A stretch of 64,000 bases of DNA from Thermoflexales bacterium (GTDB taxonomy: Bacteria > Chloroflexota > Anaerolineae > J036 > Brachytrichaceae): the NCBI GenBank assembly GCA_025056965.1, contig JANWVF010000036.1, positions 1 through 64,000 of the forward strand, written 5' to 3'. Below the pieces are notes generated by a model. The model did no database searches. It was not told the DNA's origin and saw nothing but the letters and a program-made list of their open reading frames with translations. Each line of letters begins with the position of its first letter. Position 1 is the first letter of the stretch. Shown here one piece after another: positions 24,956 through 33,974 of this stretch. A program made the position numbers and the translations under genes.

Positions 24956-24961
24956 ATCATA
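24956..24961 (-). promoter_or_regulatory. -10 box TATGAT, leaderless-type (thioesterase)
   Basis: TATGAT with a 7-nt gap to ATG 24948. Confidence 0.45.
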
Positions 24962-25047
24962 GCCCCGCCCTCGATCGAGCACTGATTTACGCCATCGTCG
25001 GCCTGGGGTATCCTCGGCGGCGATAGCGAATATCGCCTGTCGTTCCT

Positions 25048-25890
25048 ATGCCTGCTCCCCACTTCAAACGTGCCTATCCGACTAACCGACCGCTGCCGGA
25101 AACCGGCCTGTGGTTCGCCGTCAACCAGCACGGCGTCATCGTCGCCATGAACGGCGACGAAGCGCGACTGCCCAGTGGCGCATCGCATCTGCCCGGCATG
25201 GCGCGCCCGGATAATGCCATCCTGCTCGGCGAGATAGACGCCGTAGCCTGTTTAGCCTGCACCGTCCCCGACGACATCGCGCTGCCGGAGGGTTACCGCG
25301 CCATCGGCCTGCGCGACCTATACGGGCGGATTGACGACCACCTTCACGCGATCGCCGGTTACGCTACGCAGATGCTACATTGGCAGCGCACTAGCAACTA
25401 CTGCGCCAACTGCGGCGCGCCGCTCACGCCGATTCCAGAGGAATGGGGCAAGCGCTGTCTGCGCTGCGGTTTCACGGCCTATCCGCCGGTCAACCCATGC
25501 ACGATCACGCTGGTCTACGACGGCGATCGCGTGCTGATGACCCATAAGCCGGGCTGGGGCGCGCGCTACGGCCTGGTGGCCGGCTTCGTTGAACCGGGCG
25601 AGACGCTGGAGCAGAGCGTCGAACGCGAGGTCATGGAGGAGACCGGCATCGAGGTCTGCGACGTGTGCTACTGGCGCAGTCAGCCCTGGCCCTTCCCGCA
25701 CCAGCTCATGTGCGGCTTTTACGCGCGCTACGCCGGCGGTGAACTGCGCGTGGATCACAACGAGTTGGACGATGCGCGCTGGTTCACCAAGGACGAAATC
25801 CGCAGCGGCCGGCCCACGTTGCCGCCGCCGCTCAGCATCGCGCGCCGGCTGATCGAACACTGGCTCGCGCAACCGCTGCGATCACGATGA
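25048..25890 (+). CDS. nudC: NAD+ diphosphatase / RNA deNADding enzyme NudC
   Basis: 280 residues. A four-cysteine zinc ribbon (CANC ... CLRC, about residues 119-137) precedes the Nudix box GFVEPGETLEQSVERE-VMEETGIE, and SQPWPFPHQLM follows, the motif that sets NudC apart from other Nudix enzymes. It hydrolyses NAD(H) and can remove NAD caps from RNA. The family motif usually reads SQPWPFPxS; here Gln replaces the final Ser. Its stop overlaps the next gene's start as ATGA. Confidence 0.93.
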   Translation: MPAPHFKRAYPTNRPLPETGLWFAVNQHGVIVAMNGDEARLPSGASHLPGMARPDNAILLGEIDAVACLACTVPDDIALPEGYRAIGLRDLYGRIDDHLHAIAGYATQMLHWQRTSNYCANCGAPLTPIPEEWGKRCLRCGFTAYPPVNPCTITLVYDGDRVLMTHKPGWGARYGLVAGFVEPGETLEQSVEREVMEETGIEVCDVCYWRSQPWPFPHQLMCGFYARYAGGELRVDHNELDDARWFTKDEIRSGRPTLPPPLSIARRLIEHWLAQPLRSR

Positions 25891-26771
25891 AGCGTCTCGC
25901 ACTCGCTTGGGCCTCGCCCGACCTGTCAGCCCTAGCGCTCGTTTTTGCCTTGCTCGCCGTGGACGGCCTGCACTTCGTCTTTGCGCGCGCCTTGCACGCA
26001 GTGCTGCCGCCCTTCACCTCGGTGCTATTCGTCATGACCACGGCAACGGCGCAGGTAGCCGTGTTCGCCGTGGCCAAGGGCAAGCTCAGGTGGCAAACGT
26101 TCGCCCGGCATGCCCCGCTCTTCCTCATCGTAGGCGGGTTGGTGGCGATAAGCACGACCGCAAATTACATCGCCGTCGGATTCATTGATCCCGGCACGGC
26201 TGCGCTGCTCTCGCAGACCTCTGTGCTCTTTGGGCTTGGCTTCGGTTTATTGTGGTTGCGCGAGCAATTGACCCGCGCCCAGTTGATCGGAGCGGCAATC
26301 TGCCTGACCGGTGCAGCGATCATCACCTTTCATCCGGGCGATTACTTCCGGCTAGGCTCGTTGATGGTGATCGGATCGGCCTTGCTCTACGCGCTGCACG
26401 CGGCCATCGTCAAGCGCCAAGCCGGCCAGCTGGACTTCGTGGAATTTTTCGCCTGGCGCTTGATCAGCACGACGGGCTTCTTGCTCATCTCGGCCGCGCT
26501 GCAGGGCGGGTTGACCTGGCCAAAGGCCGAAGTTTGGCCATTGCTCATCATCGCCGGCACGGTGGACGTGGTGATCAGCCGCTCACTATATTATCTGTCC
26601 CTGCGTCGGCTGAAAATTTCGCTGCTCGCGCTCGTGCTTACCTTGACGCCGGTAGTGACAATCGTTTGGTCGCTGCTCCTGTTTGGTGTGCAACCGACCG
26701 CGCAGCAGTTCGTCGGGGGCGCCGCCGTGCTGGCAGGCGTATTGATCGTGACGACGCGGCGCGCACCTTGA
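25887..26771 (+). CDS. EamA/DMT family transporter (first of two)
   Basis: 294 residues with ten predicted membrane helices in two EamA repeats of five. It starts by ATGA overlap with nudC. TANYIAVGFIDPGTAALLSQ (in pieces TANYIAVGFID and GTAALLSQTS) is typical of drug/metabolite transporters. The substrate is unknown. Coupling to NudC suggests a possible link to nucleotide or nicotinamide metabolites, but that is inference only. Confidence 0.88.
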   Translation: MKRLALAWASPDLSALALVFALLAVDGLHFVFARALHAVLPPFTSVLFVMTTATAQVAVFAVAKGKLRWQTFARHAPLFLIVGGLVAISTTANYIAVGFIDPGTAALLSQTSVLFGLGFGLLWLREQLTRAQLIGAAICLTGAAIITFHPGDYFRLGSLMVIGSALLYALHAAIVKRQAGQLDFVEFFAWRLISTTGFLLISAALQGGLTWPKAEVWPLLIIAGTVDVVISRSLYYLSLRRLKISLLALVLTLTPVVTIVWSLLLFGVQPTAQQFVGGAAVLAGVLIVTTRRAP

Positions 26772-26799
26772 TAAGACCTCAGCGGGAGCATCGTTCATC

Positions 26800-27717
26800 T
26801 TGGACAATCTCCTCGGACTCCTGTTCGTCTTTTTGTGGGCCTCGGCCTCGACGGCAGCCAAATACGGCTTCCAGTCGCAGCCGCCGTTGACGGTGCTGAG
26901 CCTGCGCTTCGCCATCGCTGCCGCGATGATGCTCGTCTGGAGCTACGGCATCCGGCGCAACACCGCGCTGCCGCGCGGCCACCAGTGGGGACAACTGGCC
27001 ATCGTCGGACTAACCAACAGCACGCTCTTCCTCGGCGCGGCGTGGCTATCTCTCCGCGAAGTCACGGTGGGCTTGTATAGCCTGTTCCTGGCGACCATGC
27101 CTTTCCTGGTTGCCGTCTTATCGCTTGTCTGGCTGGGGCGTCGGGTGACGGCCCAGGAGTGGCTGGGGATCGCCGTCGCCGCGGTCGGCCTCATCATCGT
27201 CGCCGCGCCATCGCTGGCCAACAGTGCGGCGACCTGGCGTGGGCTGGCGCTGCTCGTCGTCGCCATGTTGAGCCAAGCCATCGGCAGCGTGTATCTCAAG
27301 TGGACGGCGCTGACTTTGCCGAGCGGCGTCATCAACACGTGGCAATTGGTGTTGGGGCTAATCTTCCTGTTGCCCTTCGCGGCTGCGTTGAACGGTGACG
27401 CCGTCTTACAGGTGACGCCACAGCTCGTCGGCGGGCTGGCTTGGTCGGTCTTGATGGTGTCGGTGATCGCGAACGCGCTGATGTTCACGCTGCAAAAGCG
27501 CGACCCGCTGCGCGCCAGCGTATGGCTGTTGCTGGCGCCGGTGTTCTCGTATCTGCAAGCCGCGCTGGTGTTGGGCGAGCCCATTCGCCCCTTCGACGTC
27601 GTCGGTGCTGCGCTGGTGATGGCCGGCCTGGCCATATCCGGCGCGATGACCGTCCGACCTTTGGCCGGTGTGCCGAAACGTCGGACGGCCGATCAGGTCG
27701 CCCCGCCGCCCAGATAG
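26800..27717 (+). CDS. EamA/DMT family transporter (second of two)
   Basis: 305 residues, ten predicted helices, again two EamA repeats. Start TTG 26800 gives MDNLLGLLFVFLWASASTAAKYG, a normal N-terminus for the family; GGGAG lies about 12 bases upstream. It follows the first transporter by 28 bp, so the pair could work together or as paralogues with different substrates. The 3' end overlaps convergent livF by 25 bp. Confidence 0.85.
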   Translation: MDNLLGLLFVFLWASASTAAKYGFQSQPPLTVLSLRFAIAAAMMLVWSYGIRRNTALPRGHQWGQLAIVGLTNSTLFLGAAWLSLREVTVGLYSLFLATMPFLVAVLSLVWLGRRVTAQEWLGIAVAAVGLIIVAAPSLANSAATWRGLALLVVAMLSQAIGSVYLKWTALTLPSGVINTWQLVLGLIFLLPFAAALNGDAVLQVTPQLVGGLAWSVLMVSVIANALMFTLQKRDPLRASVWLLLAPVFSYLQAALVLGEPIRPFDVVGAALVMAGLAISGAMTVRPLAGVPKRRTADQVAPPPR

Positions 27718-28451
27718 GCATCGCGCACCTCCGGGCTGCCGAGCAGGTCTTGGGCCGCGCCTTCAAGCACGATGTGCCCGTTCTGCAACACGTAGCCGCG
27801 GTGGGCGATCTGCAACGCTAGGTTGGCGTTCTGCTCCACCATGAACACCGTCACGCCCTGCCGGTTGATCTGCTGGATGAGATCGAGCACGCGGTCCACG
27901 AACAGCGGCGACAAGCCCATCGTCGGCTCGTCCATGCAGATCAGCTTTGGTCGGCTCATCAGCGCGCGCGCCATGGCCAGCATTTGCTGCTCGCCGCCGC
28001 TGAGTACGCCGGCGCGCTGGTCAAGTCGCTGGCGCAAGCGAGGGAAGAGTTCGAGCATGCGCTCGTAGTCTTGCTCGATTGCCGCGCGATCGGTGCGCGT
28101 GTAAGCGCCGATCAGGATGTTCTCGCGCACGGTCATGTCGGGGAAGATGCGCCGCGATTCGGGCACCGACCCGATGCCGCGCCGGATGATCTGCGGCGTC
28201 GGCAGGCCGGTAATCGGCCGTCCGTCGAACATCACGTGTCCTGCCCGCGGCTTGACCAAGCCCAAGATCACCTTCATCGTCGTGCTCTTGCCGCTGGCGT
28301 TGCCGCCCAGCAGACATACGATCTCACCGCTGTTCACGTGCAGGCTCACGTCGAAGTGGACTTGGATCGGGCCGTAGAAGGTCTGGATGCCTTCGAGCTG
28401 GAGCAAAGGCGTCGGGGCTGCCGTTGGAGTTGCCGAGGTCGTGGAGGTCAT
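27693..28451 (-). CDS. Branched-chain amino acid-type ABC transporter ATPase LivF
   Basis: 252 residues. Walker A GGNASGKST (Asn-Ala-Ser variant of GxNGAGKST), signature LSGGEQQMLAMARAL, Walker B LICMDEP and the switch His in VFMVEQN context identify the LivF subgroup of HAAT transporters. It is the last gene of the operon livK-uroD-like-livHM-livG-livF. The true substrate may be an amino acid, amide or other small molecule. Confidence 0.92.
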   Translation of the reverse strand: MTSTTSATPTAAPTPLLQLEGIQTFYGPIQVHFDVSLHVNSGEIVCLLGGNASGKSTTMKVILGLVKPRAGHVMFDGRPITGLPTPQIIRRGIGSVPESRRIFPDMTVRENILIGAYTRTDRAAIEQDYERMLELFPRLRQRLDQRAGVLSGGEQQMLAMARALMSRPKLICMDEPTMGLSPLFVDRVLDLIQQINRQGVTVFMVEQNANLALQIAHRGYVLQNGHIVLEGAAQDLLGSPEVRDAYLGGGAT

Positions 28452-28478
28452 AACAATCGCGATCGGCCGTTCATCGGC

Positions 28479-29360
28479 TTATGGATGGTGCGCCTGCGGC
28501 AAGACAACGCGCAGGTCGTCTTCTCCGGCCACCTGCGCATCGCGCGCGTCCCAGCCGCGGCGTGGATGGCCTAAGTAGGCTTCGATCACCCTCGGGTCAT
28601 CCCGCACGATCTGCGGCGCGCCCTCGGCGATCTTGCGCCCATCGTCCATGACGATGACGCGGTCGGAGAGCTGCATGACCAACGAGAGCTTATGCTCGAT
28701 GAGCAGGATCGTCAGGCCGCGCTGCTTGAGGCTGCGGATGAATTCGAGCAACTCGGCGGTCTCGGTCGGGTTCATGCCGGCCGTTGGCTCATCTAGCAGC
28801 AGCAATCTTGGGCGCAGAGCCAGCGCGCGGGCGATCTCGGTGCGCCGACGGTTGGCGTACGAGAGGCTGTAGGCTGGCTGTTCGGCGCGCGGCAACAATC
28901 GGTCGCCGAACAGCGCCAGCACCTCGCGCGCCTCGTCGCGCAGGCGCGTGCGCTCTTCGCGCCAAGCCGGCGGCTGAATCAGCGCCAGGATCAACTCGGC
29001 GACCATGCCCAACACCGGCGTGCGCAAGCGGTGGGCTGCTTGGCGCGTGTGCGCGCCGACGAGCACGTTATCCAGCACGCTCAAGTTGCCGAACACGCGC
29101 CCGTGCTGGAAGGTGCGCGCCACCCCCAGCGCCGCCAGCTCCTCGGGAGGCAGGCCGGTGATCGGACGCCCATCCAGGAGCACTTCCCCGGCGTCCGGTT
29201 TGTCCAGTCCGGTGATCAGGTTGAACAGCGTGGTCTTGCCCGCGCCGTTCGGACCGATTACGCTAACCGTCTCGCCTGGGTTCACGGTCAGATCTATCCC
29301 ATCTACGGCGACGACGCCGCCGAACTCTCGGCGCAGGCCGCGCACTTCCAGCAACGCCAT
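28479..29360 (-). CDS. Branched-chain amino acid-type ABC transporter ATPase LivG
   Basis: 293 residues, somewhat long for LivG. Walker [10 protein letters not shown], Walker [14 protein letters not shown] and the LivG-typical C-terminus (RVIEAYLG) are intact. The ABC signature is unusual: YSLSYANRRRTEIARAL instead of the common [15 protein letters not shown], so the conserved Gly is replaced by Ala. It still pairs with livF and the fused permease here. The C-terminal 25 residues beyond YLG are an extra tail. Confidence 0.9.
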   Translation of the reverse strand: MALLEVRGLRREFGGVVAVDGIDLTVNPGETVSVIGPNGAGKTTLFNLITGLDKPDAGEVLLDGRPITGLPPEELAALGVARTFQHGRVFGNLSVLDNVLVGAHTRQAAHRLRTPVLGMVAELILALIQPPAWREERTRLRDEAREVLALFGDRLLPRAEQPAYSLSYANRRRTEIARALALRPRLLLLDEPTAGMNPTETAELLEFIRSLKQRGLTILLIEHKLSLVMQLSDRVIVMDDGRKIAEGAPQIVRDDPRVIEAYLGHPRRGWDARDAQVAGEDDLRVVLPQAHHP

Positions 29361-29369
29361 CTTTCCCCC

Positions 29370-31208
29370 TTATACCGTGCCCAGCAGCCCCTGCGGTCGG
29401 AAGCGCACCAACAGCAGCAGCACGACGCCGTAGATCAAATAGCGCGCGTCGGCCAGCGGGCGGAACAGCTCCGGCAGCGCAGTGAGCGCGATGGCGCCAA
29501 TCACCGCGCCGGCCATGTTACCCATCCCGCCTAGGATCACCATCGTCAGGCCCAAAATCGAGGTCGTCGCGGCAAACGTCTCGTTGTTGATATAGGAATA
29601 CATGTGCGCGGTGAATGCACCGCTGAGGCCGGCGATCAGCCCCCCGGCGATGAACGCCAGCGCCTTGTAGCGATTCAGCGAGATGCCCATCGCGCGCGCG
29701 GCTACGTCGTCCTCGCGCACGGCGCGCCACGTGCGGCCCAGGTGTGACTGCATGAGTCGCCATTGAAAGAGCGCCGCGACAACCAGAATGCCCAGCGCGA
29801 ACCAGTAGATCGGCGCCGTCTCGATCACCGGCAACCCAAGAAACGACAGCGGCGGGATGTTGCTCAATCCCATCGCGCCGTTCGTCAGGCCCTCCCAGTT
29901 CAAGATGATTTGGTTGATCACCTCGCCGATGCCCAACGTCGCCAGCGCAACATATTGGCTGCGCAGCCGGAAGACCGGCCATGTCAACAGCGTGCCCAAC
30001 GCGGCTGCGATGACCGCTCCGGCCAGCAGCGATAGCTCCAGCGGCAAGCCCAGGCGCATGCTCAGCAGCGCCGAAGCGTAGCCGCCGATGGCCAGGAAGC
30101 CGGCTTGACCGAGCGACATCTGGCCGGCCGTGCCGGTCACCAGCGTGATGCTCAGCGCCAGCATGCTGAACAACCAAGCGTTGGTGAGAATTTGGAGCAG
30201 ATACGGGTTGCTCGTGAAGAACGGCAGCAGGATTGCGGCGATCAGCCCGCCTATGACCAAGGCGCGTGGGATGTGCACCGGTCTGCTATTCGCCACGAAT
30301 GTGCCGGTGAGCGGCTCTGGCGGCGTCGCGCGCCGCGCACCGAACAAGCCGGTCGGTCGCAACACCAGCACGCCGATGAGGATGATGAAAGTGAACAAGT
30401 TGCGATAGGTCGAGCCCAGCAGCGCCACGCCGAACGTCTCGATCAGCCCAAGCGCCAAGCCGCCTACCACGGCGCCCGGCACGCTGCCCAGCCCCCCTAG
30501 CAGGTTGGCGGCGAATCCCTTGAGCATCGCGCCGTAGCTCATGGTCGGATAGACCGAGGTGAAGTACATGCCAATCATCACACCGCCGATGCCGCCCAGG
30601 ACGGCCGCTACGGCGAAGGTGAGCGCGTTGATGGCGTCCACGTCCACGCCCATCTGCTGCGCCGCCTCGCGGTCCTGCGCCGTCGCGCGCAGCGCCCACC
30701 CCAGCCGCGTGAAGCGCAAGAAGATGAACAACATCACGGCGATGGCGGCGGTGATCGCTGCGATCAGCAGGTCGAGCGCGCCGATGCTGACGCCGCCTAG
30801 GGCGATGCGCGCCGCCGGCAGCGGGTTGGGGAAGGACTGTGGATTAGGCGAAAAGATGAGCTGCACCAGCTGATCCAGTGCGAAGCTGATGCCGATCGTG
30901 GCCAGCAGCGGCGCAATGCGCGCTTCGTTCTGCAATCGGCGCAGGCCGAAGCGCTCGATCAGCACACCGAGCGTCGCGCAGATGAGGGCAACCACGACGA
31001 AGGTTGCTCCGAGCGGCCATCCCAACCAGATCACGCATACCCAGCCCACATACGCGCCGATCATGTATACCGAGCCGTGAGCGAAGTTGATCAGGTTGGC
31101 CACGCCGAAGATCAAAGCAAGGCCGATGGCGATCAGTGCGTAAACGTTGCCGATGACCAGGCCGTTGACGAGCTGATCAGCTAGCGTGCGAAGCGTGAAT
31201 TCAGGCAT
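29370..31208 (-). CDS. Fused LivH-LivM ABC permease
   Basis: 612 residues containing both membrane subunits of a HAAT importer in one chain. Residues 1-290 are LivH-like ([19 protein letters not shown] start; [17 protein letters not shown]). Residues about 310-612 are LivM-like ([36 protein letters not shown]). A link of about 25 residues ([15 protein letters not shown]) bridges them. These are usually separate genes. The fusion reads through cleanly with no internal stop and is placed between the uroD-like gene (5 bp) and livG (9 bp). Confidence 0.9.
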   Translation of the reverse strand: MPEFTLRTLADQLVNGLVIGNVYALIAIGLALIFGVANLINFAHGSVYMIGAYVGWVCVIWLGWPLGATFVVVALICATLGVLIERFGLRRLQNEARIAPLLATIGISFALDQLVQLIFSPNPQSFPNPLPAARIALGGVSIGALDLLIAAITAAIAVMLFIFLRFTRLGWALRATAQDREAAQQMGVDVDAINALTFAVAAVLGGIGGVMIGMYFTSVYPTMSYGAMLKGFAANLLGGLGSVPGAVVGGLALGLIETFGVALLGSTYRNLFTFIILIGVLVLRPTGLFGARRATPPEPLTGTFVANSRPVHIPRALVIGGLIAAILLPFFTSNPYLLQILTNAWLFSMLALSITLVTGTAGQMSLGQAGFLAIGGYASALLSMRLGLPLELSLLAGAVIAAALGTLLTWPVFRLRSQYVALATLGIGEVINQIILNWEGLTNGAMGLSNIPPLSFLGLPVIETAPIYWFALGILVVAALFQWRLMQSHLGRTWRAVREDDVAARAMGISLNRYKALAFIAGGLIAGLSGAFTAHMYSYINNETFAATTSILGLTMVILGGMGNMAGAVIGAIALTALPELFRPLADARYLIYGVVLLLLVRFRPQGLLGTV

Positions 31209-31213
31209 GGCGG

Positions 31214-32251
31214 TCAGGGTAAGGGCAGCTCGACGGCGCGGCGCAGCGCCCGCAAATTCGCCGCAGGCGCGTCCATGCTCACGCCGCAGCCCGGCGCAAG
31301 CAGGAAGCGCCGCCCACCCGTCGCGCGGATGGCCTGCTGCGCCTCGGCGATCACGTCATCGGGTGTGCTGGCTTGCAGGGTGCTCAGCTCATCTACGCCG
31401 CCGACAAGCGCGCGCTGGGTCAAGCACTGGGCCGCGCCCACGGTCGGGTTACCCTGGTTGAGCGTTGCCCAGTTGATGGCATGCACGGGGTAGTCCTTGA
31501 CCGCGTCGAAATACACGTGTGGGCCGCACACGTGCAACATGTTGAACGGCGCGCCTTGCACGGCCTGTAACACGCGCAGATCGTAGGGCCGGCCAAACTG
31601 GGCATACTCCGACTCCGTAAGCACGCCTTGGCGGGCAAGCTTGACAATCGCGAAGAAGATGCCGCTGGCGCCAGCGTCCACGGCAGCCGCGGCGTAGCCG
31701 GCCAACGTCTCGGCGATGACGCTTAGCGCGTGATGTACGCCTTGCGGGTTCTCGGCGATGGCGCACCGGACGCCGTCGTAGTGCGCCTGCACCAGATGGT
31801 CGGCGTCGTGCTGATCCGCGCGCGCCACTAGGAAGGCCAGCACCGACAGCGGCGAGAAGACCGTCTGCACAAAGTGCGCCTCGCCGATGCCGGCCTTCAC
31901 CCGCTGCACCAAGTCGAGGTGCTCGGCGAACACGCCGGCCTTAGGGTTTACAGGCGCGAGCCGGTCTAAGTCGGCTGGCGAGCGAATCGGTCCATCTACT
32001 AGCCTGGGGAAGACCGAAGCATAGTCATTGAAGTCGTAACGATTGCCCCATGCTTCGGCGTAGTAGGTCGCGCGCGGGTTCAGCTTCAACCAGTCCCAGT
32101 CGAACTCGCGGAAGTGAGCGAGGCTGGCAGCCGCCAATCGCTCCGCCGAGACTTCTTCAGGCACAAAGTGCCGCCAAGCCGACACCGGCACGCGATCTAC
32201 GGGTTCGCCTCGCAGGGCAGCCTCCACGCGCTCGCGTTTGCTCATCTGCAT
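31214..32251 (-). CDS. Uroporphyrinogen decarboxylase/methyltransferase-family protein
   Basis: 345 residues of the UroD superfamily (N-terminal [19 protein letters not shown]). It lacks obvious HemE substrate motifs but has His240-x-Cys242 in LHVCGPH and Cys322 in APGCGV. That is the H-x-C-x(n)-C zinc arrangement of corrinoid-dependent methyltransferases such as MtaA, MtbA and CmuA. It sits inside the Liv-type operon between the binding protein and the permease, so it may act on the imported compound. The first ATG is taken; a second at 32245 is better spaced from AAAGG. Confidence 0.8.
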   Translation of the reverse strand: MQMSKRERVEAALRGEPVDRVPVSAWRHFVPEEVSAERLAAASLAHFREFDWDWLKLNPRATYYAEAWGNRYDFNDYASVFPRLVDGPIRSPADLDRLAPVNPKAGVFAEHLDLVQRVKAGIGEAHFVQTVFSPLSVLAFLVARADQHDADHLVQAHYDGVRCAIAENPQGVHHALSVIAETLAGYAAAAVDAGASGIFFAIVKLARQGVLTESEYAQFGRPYDLRVLQAVQGAPFNMLHVCGPHVYFDAVKDYPVHAINWATLNQGNPTVGAAQCLTQRALVGGVDELSTLQASTPDDVIAEAQQAIRATGGRRFLLAPGCGVSMDAPAANLRALRRAVELPLP

Positions 32252-32273
32252 GGCCTTTCATCCCTTCCTCGGA

Positions 32274-32313
32274 TTCAGAAACCGGATCTTCGAGGCGAAG
32301 TCCGGCTTCTGAA
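32274..32313 (-). other. Long intercistronic hairpin after the binding-protein gene
   Basis: TTCAGAA-CCGGA-CTTCG pairs with CGAAG-TCCGG-TTCTGAA, giving 17 base pairs with one mismatch, one bulge and an AGG loop. It lies between livK and the uroD-like gene. Such structures commonly protect the upstream binding-protein mRNA and reduce downstream expression. Confidence 0.6.
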
Positions 32314-32329
32314 CCCTAAATCCGCTCTA

Positions 32330-33550
32330 TCAACGTCCTGCTGGCTTCTTGCCGTCCCAAGTAACGAACTTACCGTCTTTGACGATTAGGTCCACGAACT
32401 GCGGATTAGCTACGCGGCGCGTCTCCGGGTTAAAGGTGACCTTGCCGTAGATGACGCTCGGCACATCCTTGATCTTGGTGAACGCATCACGAATAGCCTT
32501 GCGATCCGGCCCGGCGACCTCGATCAATGCGGCGACGATGTTCATCGTGTCGTAGGCGTGTGCGGCGAAGAAGTCGGGCTCTTCGTTGTACTTGGCGCGA
32601 TAGGCCTGCACGAACGCCTGCACGGTAGGGCGAGGATCATCGGGGGAGAACTGGCCGCGGATGTAGACGCCTTCGACGGCGGCACCGCCCAGGCGCAGGA
32701 AGTCCGGCGAGTGGAGCGACGACGCGCCGACGATCGGCACCTTCAAGTCGGTCGTCGCTATTTGCTGCGCGATCTGAGCGCCATCGGCCTGGTACGAGAT
32801 CAGCACGATGCCGTCCGGCCTGGCATCGCGGACGCGCGTCAAGGCCGAGCGGAAGTCCTTCTCGTCCGGCAGGTAGGCCTCGGCAGCGACGATCTCTGCG
32901 CCGATCTTCTTGGCGTGTCGCTGGAAGATGTCGTAGGTCGCCTTGCCCCAGTCGGTGTTCAGGTAGAACACGGCCAGCCGATTTAGGCCGAGCGTCTTGT
33001 GGGCGAACTCCGCCAGCGCTGGCGATAAGTCTTCCTGGGTTGCCGAGTTGCTCCACATGTAGTCGCCGCCCTTGGTGAAATCGGGATGTGAATTGGTGAA
33101 GCCGAATTGAACCAGGCCGGCGCGCTGGTAGATCGGCGAGGCAGCCATGGAGGCTGGGCTGCTAAAGTCGCCCAGCTCGATCACGATGCGCGGGTCGGCG
33201 ACGAACTTCTGCGCGACGACGACCGACTGCTTGGGGTCGCTCTGCGAGTCTTCAAAAATGTATTCCAGCTTGCGCCCGCGCACGCCGCCCTTGCCGTTGA
33301 TGGCCTCGAGCGCAAGGTCGAACCCCTTCTTCCACTGCACGCCATAGCGCGCGTTAGGTCCGGTGAGCGGGCCACTGACGCCGATGTAGATCGGCTCTTG
33401 TGAAGCGGCAGGCTGACGGTTGGCCGGGGCGGCGACCGGCGGTGGTTGCACCGCGCAGGCCGACGCGGCCATAGCGAACGACGCGAGAAGGCTCAGCACG
33501 GTGAGCTTGCTCCCGTGCACGGAAGCGAAGTGGTGAAACAAGCGATTCAT
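32330..33550 (-). CDS. Branched-chain amino acid-type ABC binding lipoprotein LivK
   Basis: 406 residues. The signal peptide ends in AMAASAC with the lipidated Cys at 32. The mature part is a type I periplasmic-binding fold: IYIGVSGPLTGPNARYG, AAHAYDTMNIVAALIEV and VTFNPETRRVAN are typical of LivK/AmiC/UrtA-like receptors. It delivers ligand to LivHM. The ligand could be a branched-chain amino acid, amide or aromatic compound. GAGGT gives the SD. A leader of about 290 nt precedes it. Confidence 0.92.
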   Translation of the reverse strand: MNRLFHHFASVHGSKLTVLSLLASFAMAASACAVQPPPVAAPANRQPAASQEPIYIGVSGPLTGPNARYGVQWKKGFDLALEAINGKGGVRGRKLEYIFEDSQSDPKQSVVVAQKFVADPRIVIELGDFSSPASMAASPIYQRAGLVQFGFTNSHPDFTKGGDYMWSNSATQEDLSPALAEFAHKTLGLNRLAVFYLNTDWGKATYDIFQRHAKKIGAEIVAAEAYLPDEKDFRSALTRVRDARPDGIVLISYQADGAQIAQQIATTDLKVPIVGASSLHSPDFLRLGGAAVEGVYIRGQFSPDDPRPTVQAFVQAYRAKYNEEPDFFAAHAYDTMNIVAALIEVAGPDRKAIRDAFTKIKDVPSVIYGKVTFNPETRRVANPQFVDLIVKDGKFVTWDGKKPAGR

Positions 33551-33568
33551 CGGGTTAACCTCGTATTC

Positions 33569-33742
33569 TTAGGATAACGCTGCCGAAGTGCTCACTTCGG
33601 CGCCAGCAACAGACGAACTTGCCGAGAAATGCAGTGCGCGCGCACTGCGGCGATAGCTCGAAAGTGGGGAAGCGAAGACGAAGAGGGTGCGCGGGCTTAC
33701 CTGCGCTTGTCGGTTGCAAGCCGGCCAGCCCGCGCAATACAC
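33569..33742 (-). CDS. Candidate 57-codon leader ORF upstream of livK
   Basis: GTG 33742 has GAGGAGG with 7-nt spacing, the strongest SD in this leader. The product starts MYCAGWPACNRQAQ and is Ser/Ala/Arg-rich without a recognisable domain. It ends 18 bases before the livK start codon, so it could be coupled to livK translation. It may equally be a chance frame. Confidence 0.3.
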   Translation of the reverse strand: MYCAGWPACNRQAQVSPRTLFVFASPLSSYRRSARALHFSASSSVAGAEVSTSAALS

Positions 33743-33819
33743 AAGCACGCCTCCTCGATGTGCCGGCAACACATCAAATGGATCGTGCTTCGTCGTTTCA
33801 TAGTTGGCAGTGCATGCAT
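33697..33819 (-). CDS. Candidate 40-codon Cys-containing leader peptide
   Basis: ATG 33819 lies about 19 nt after the predicted transcript start and has AGGAAGG just upstream. The peptide contains MKRRSTIHLMCCRHIEEACL followed by Cys-Ile, with four Cys among ten residues, and ends at a TAA located exactly at the edge of the outer stem (33697-33699). Ribosome position on this ORF would control whether that stem forms. Coding status is unproven. Confidence 0.35.
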   Translation of the reverse strand: MHALPTMKRRSTIHLMCCRHIEEACLCIARAGRLATDKRR

Positions 33820-33844
33820 GGGACCTTCCTAGCCTGCGGCGCGG

Positions 33845-33873
33845 ATATTAACGAGTTGCGCGGCACTTGTCAA
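33845..33873 (-). promoter_or_regulatory. Strong promoter of the Liv operon
   Basis: Minus strand: perfect TTGACA (33873-33868), exactly 17-bp spacer, TAATAT (33850-33845). It predicts a transcript start near 33838. Confidence 0.75.
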
Positions 33874-33961
33874 TGGTGATTTGCGTTTGCACGCCGCACC
33901 GCCCAAGGATCCGCTCGCTGATCTGCTAAGCCTGCTGAGGGGCGCTGCAGCGTGCCTCTAC

Positions 33962-33967
33962 TAGAAT
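33962..33967 (+). promoter_or_regulatory. -10 box TAGAAT, leaderless-type (cbs)
   Basis: TAGAAT with a 7-nt gap to ATG 33975; no SD. Confidence 0.55.
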
Positions 33968-33974
33968 ATCGCGT

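Larger units (their letters stand above)
33551..33838 (-). ncRNA. Structured 5' leader of the Liv operon (candidate cis-regulatory RNA)
   Basis: Between the predicted transcript start (about 33838) and livK lie about 288 nt with four hairpins on the minus strand: GATGTG/CACATC around 33758-33776; a 9-bp outer stem (33689-33697 with 33727-33735) enclosing GCTTG/CAAGC (33705-33721); the 18-nt palindrome 33631-33648; and an 8-bp stem with a GCTC loop (33582-33601) just before the livK SD. Two short ORFs overlap it. No known riboswitch core is recognised. Confidence 0.45.

Noticed and set aside
31214-32251. HemE (uroporphyrinogen decarboxylase of heme synthesis)
   Set aside because: Operon context and the H-x-C...C zinc pattern fit the methyltransferase branch better; no heme genes adjoin.
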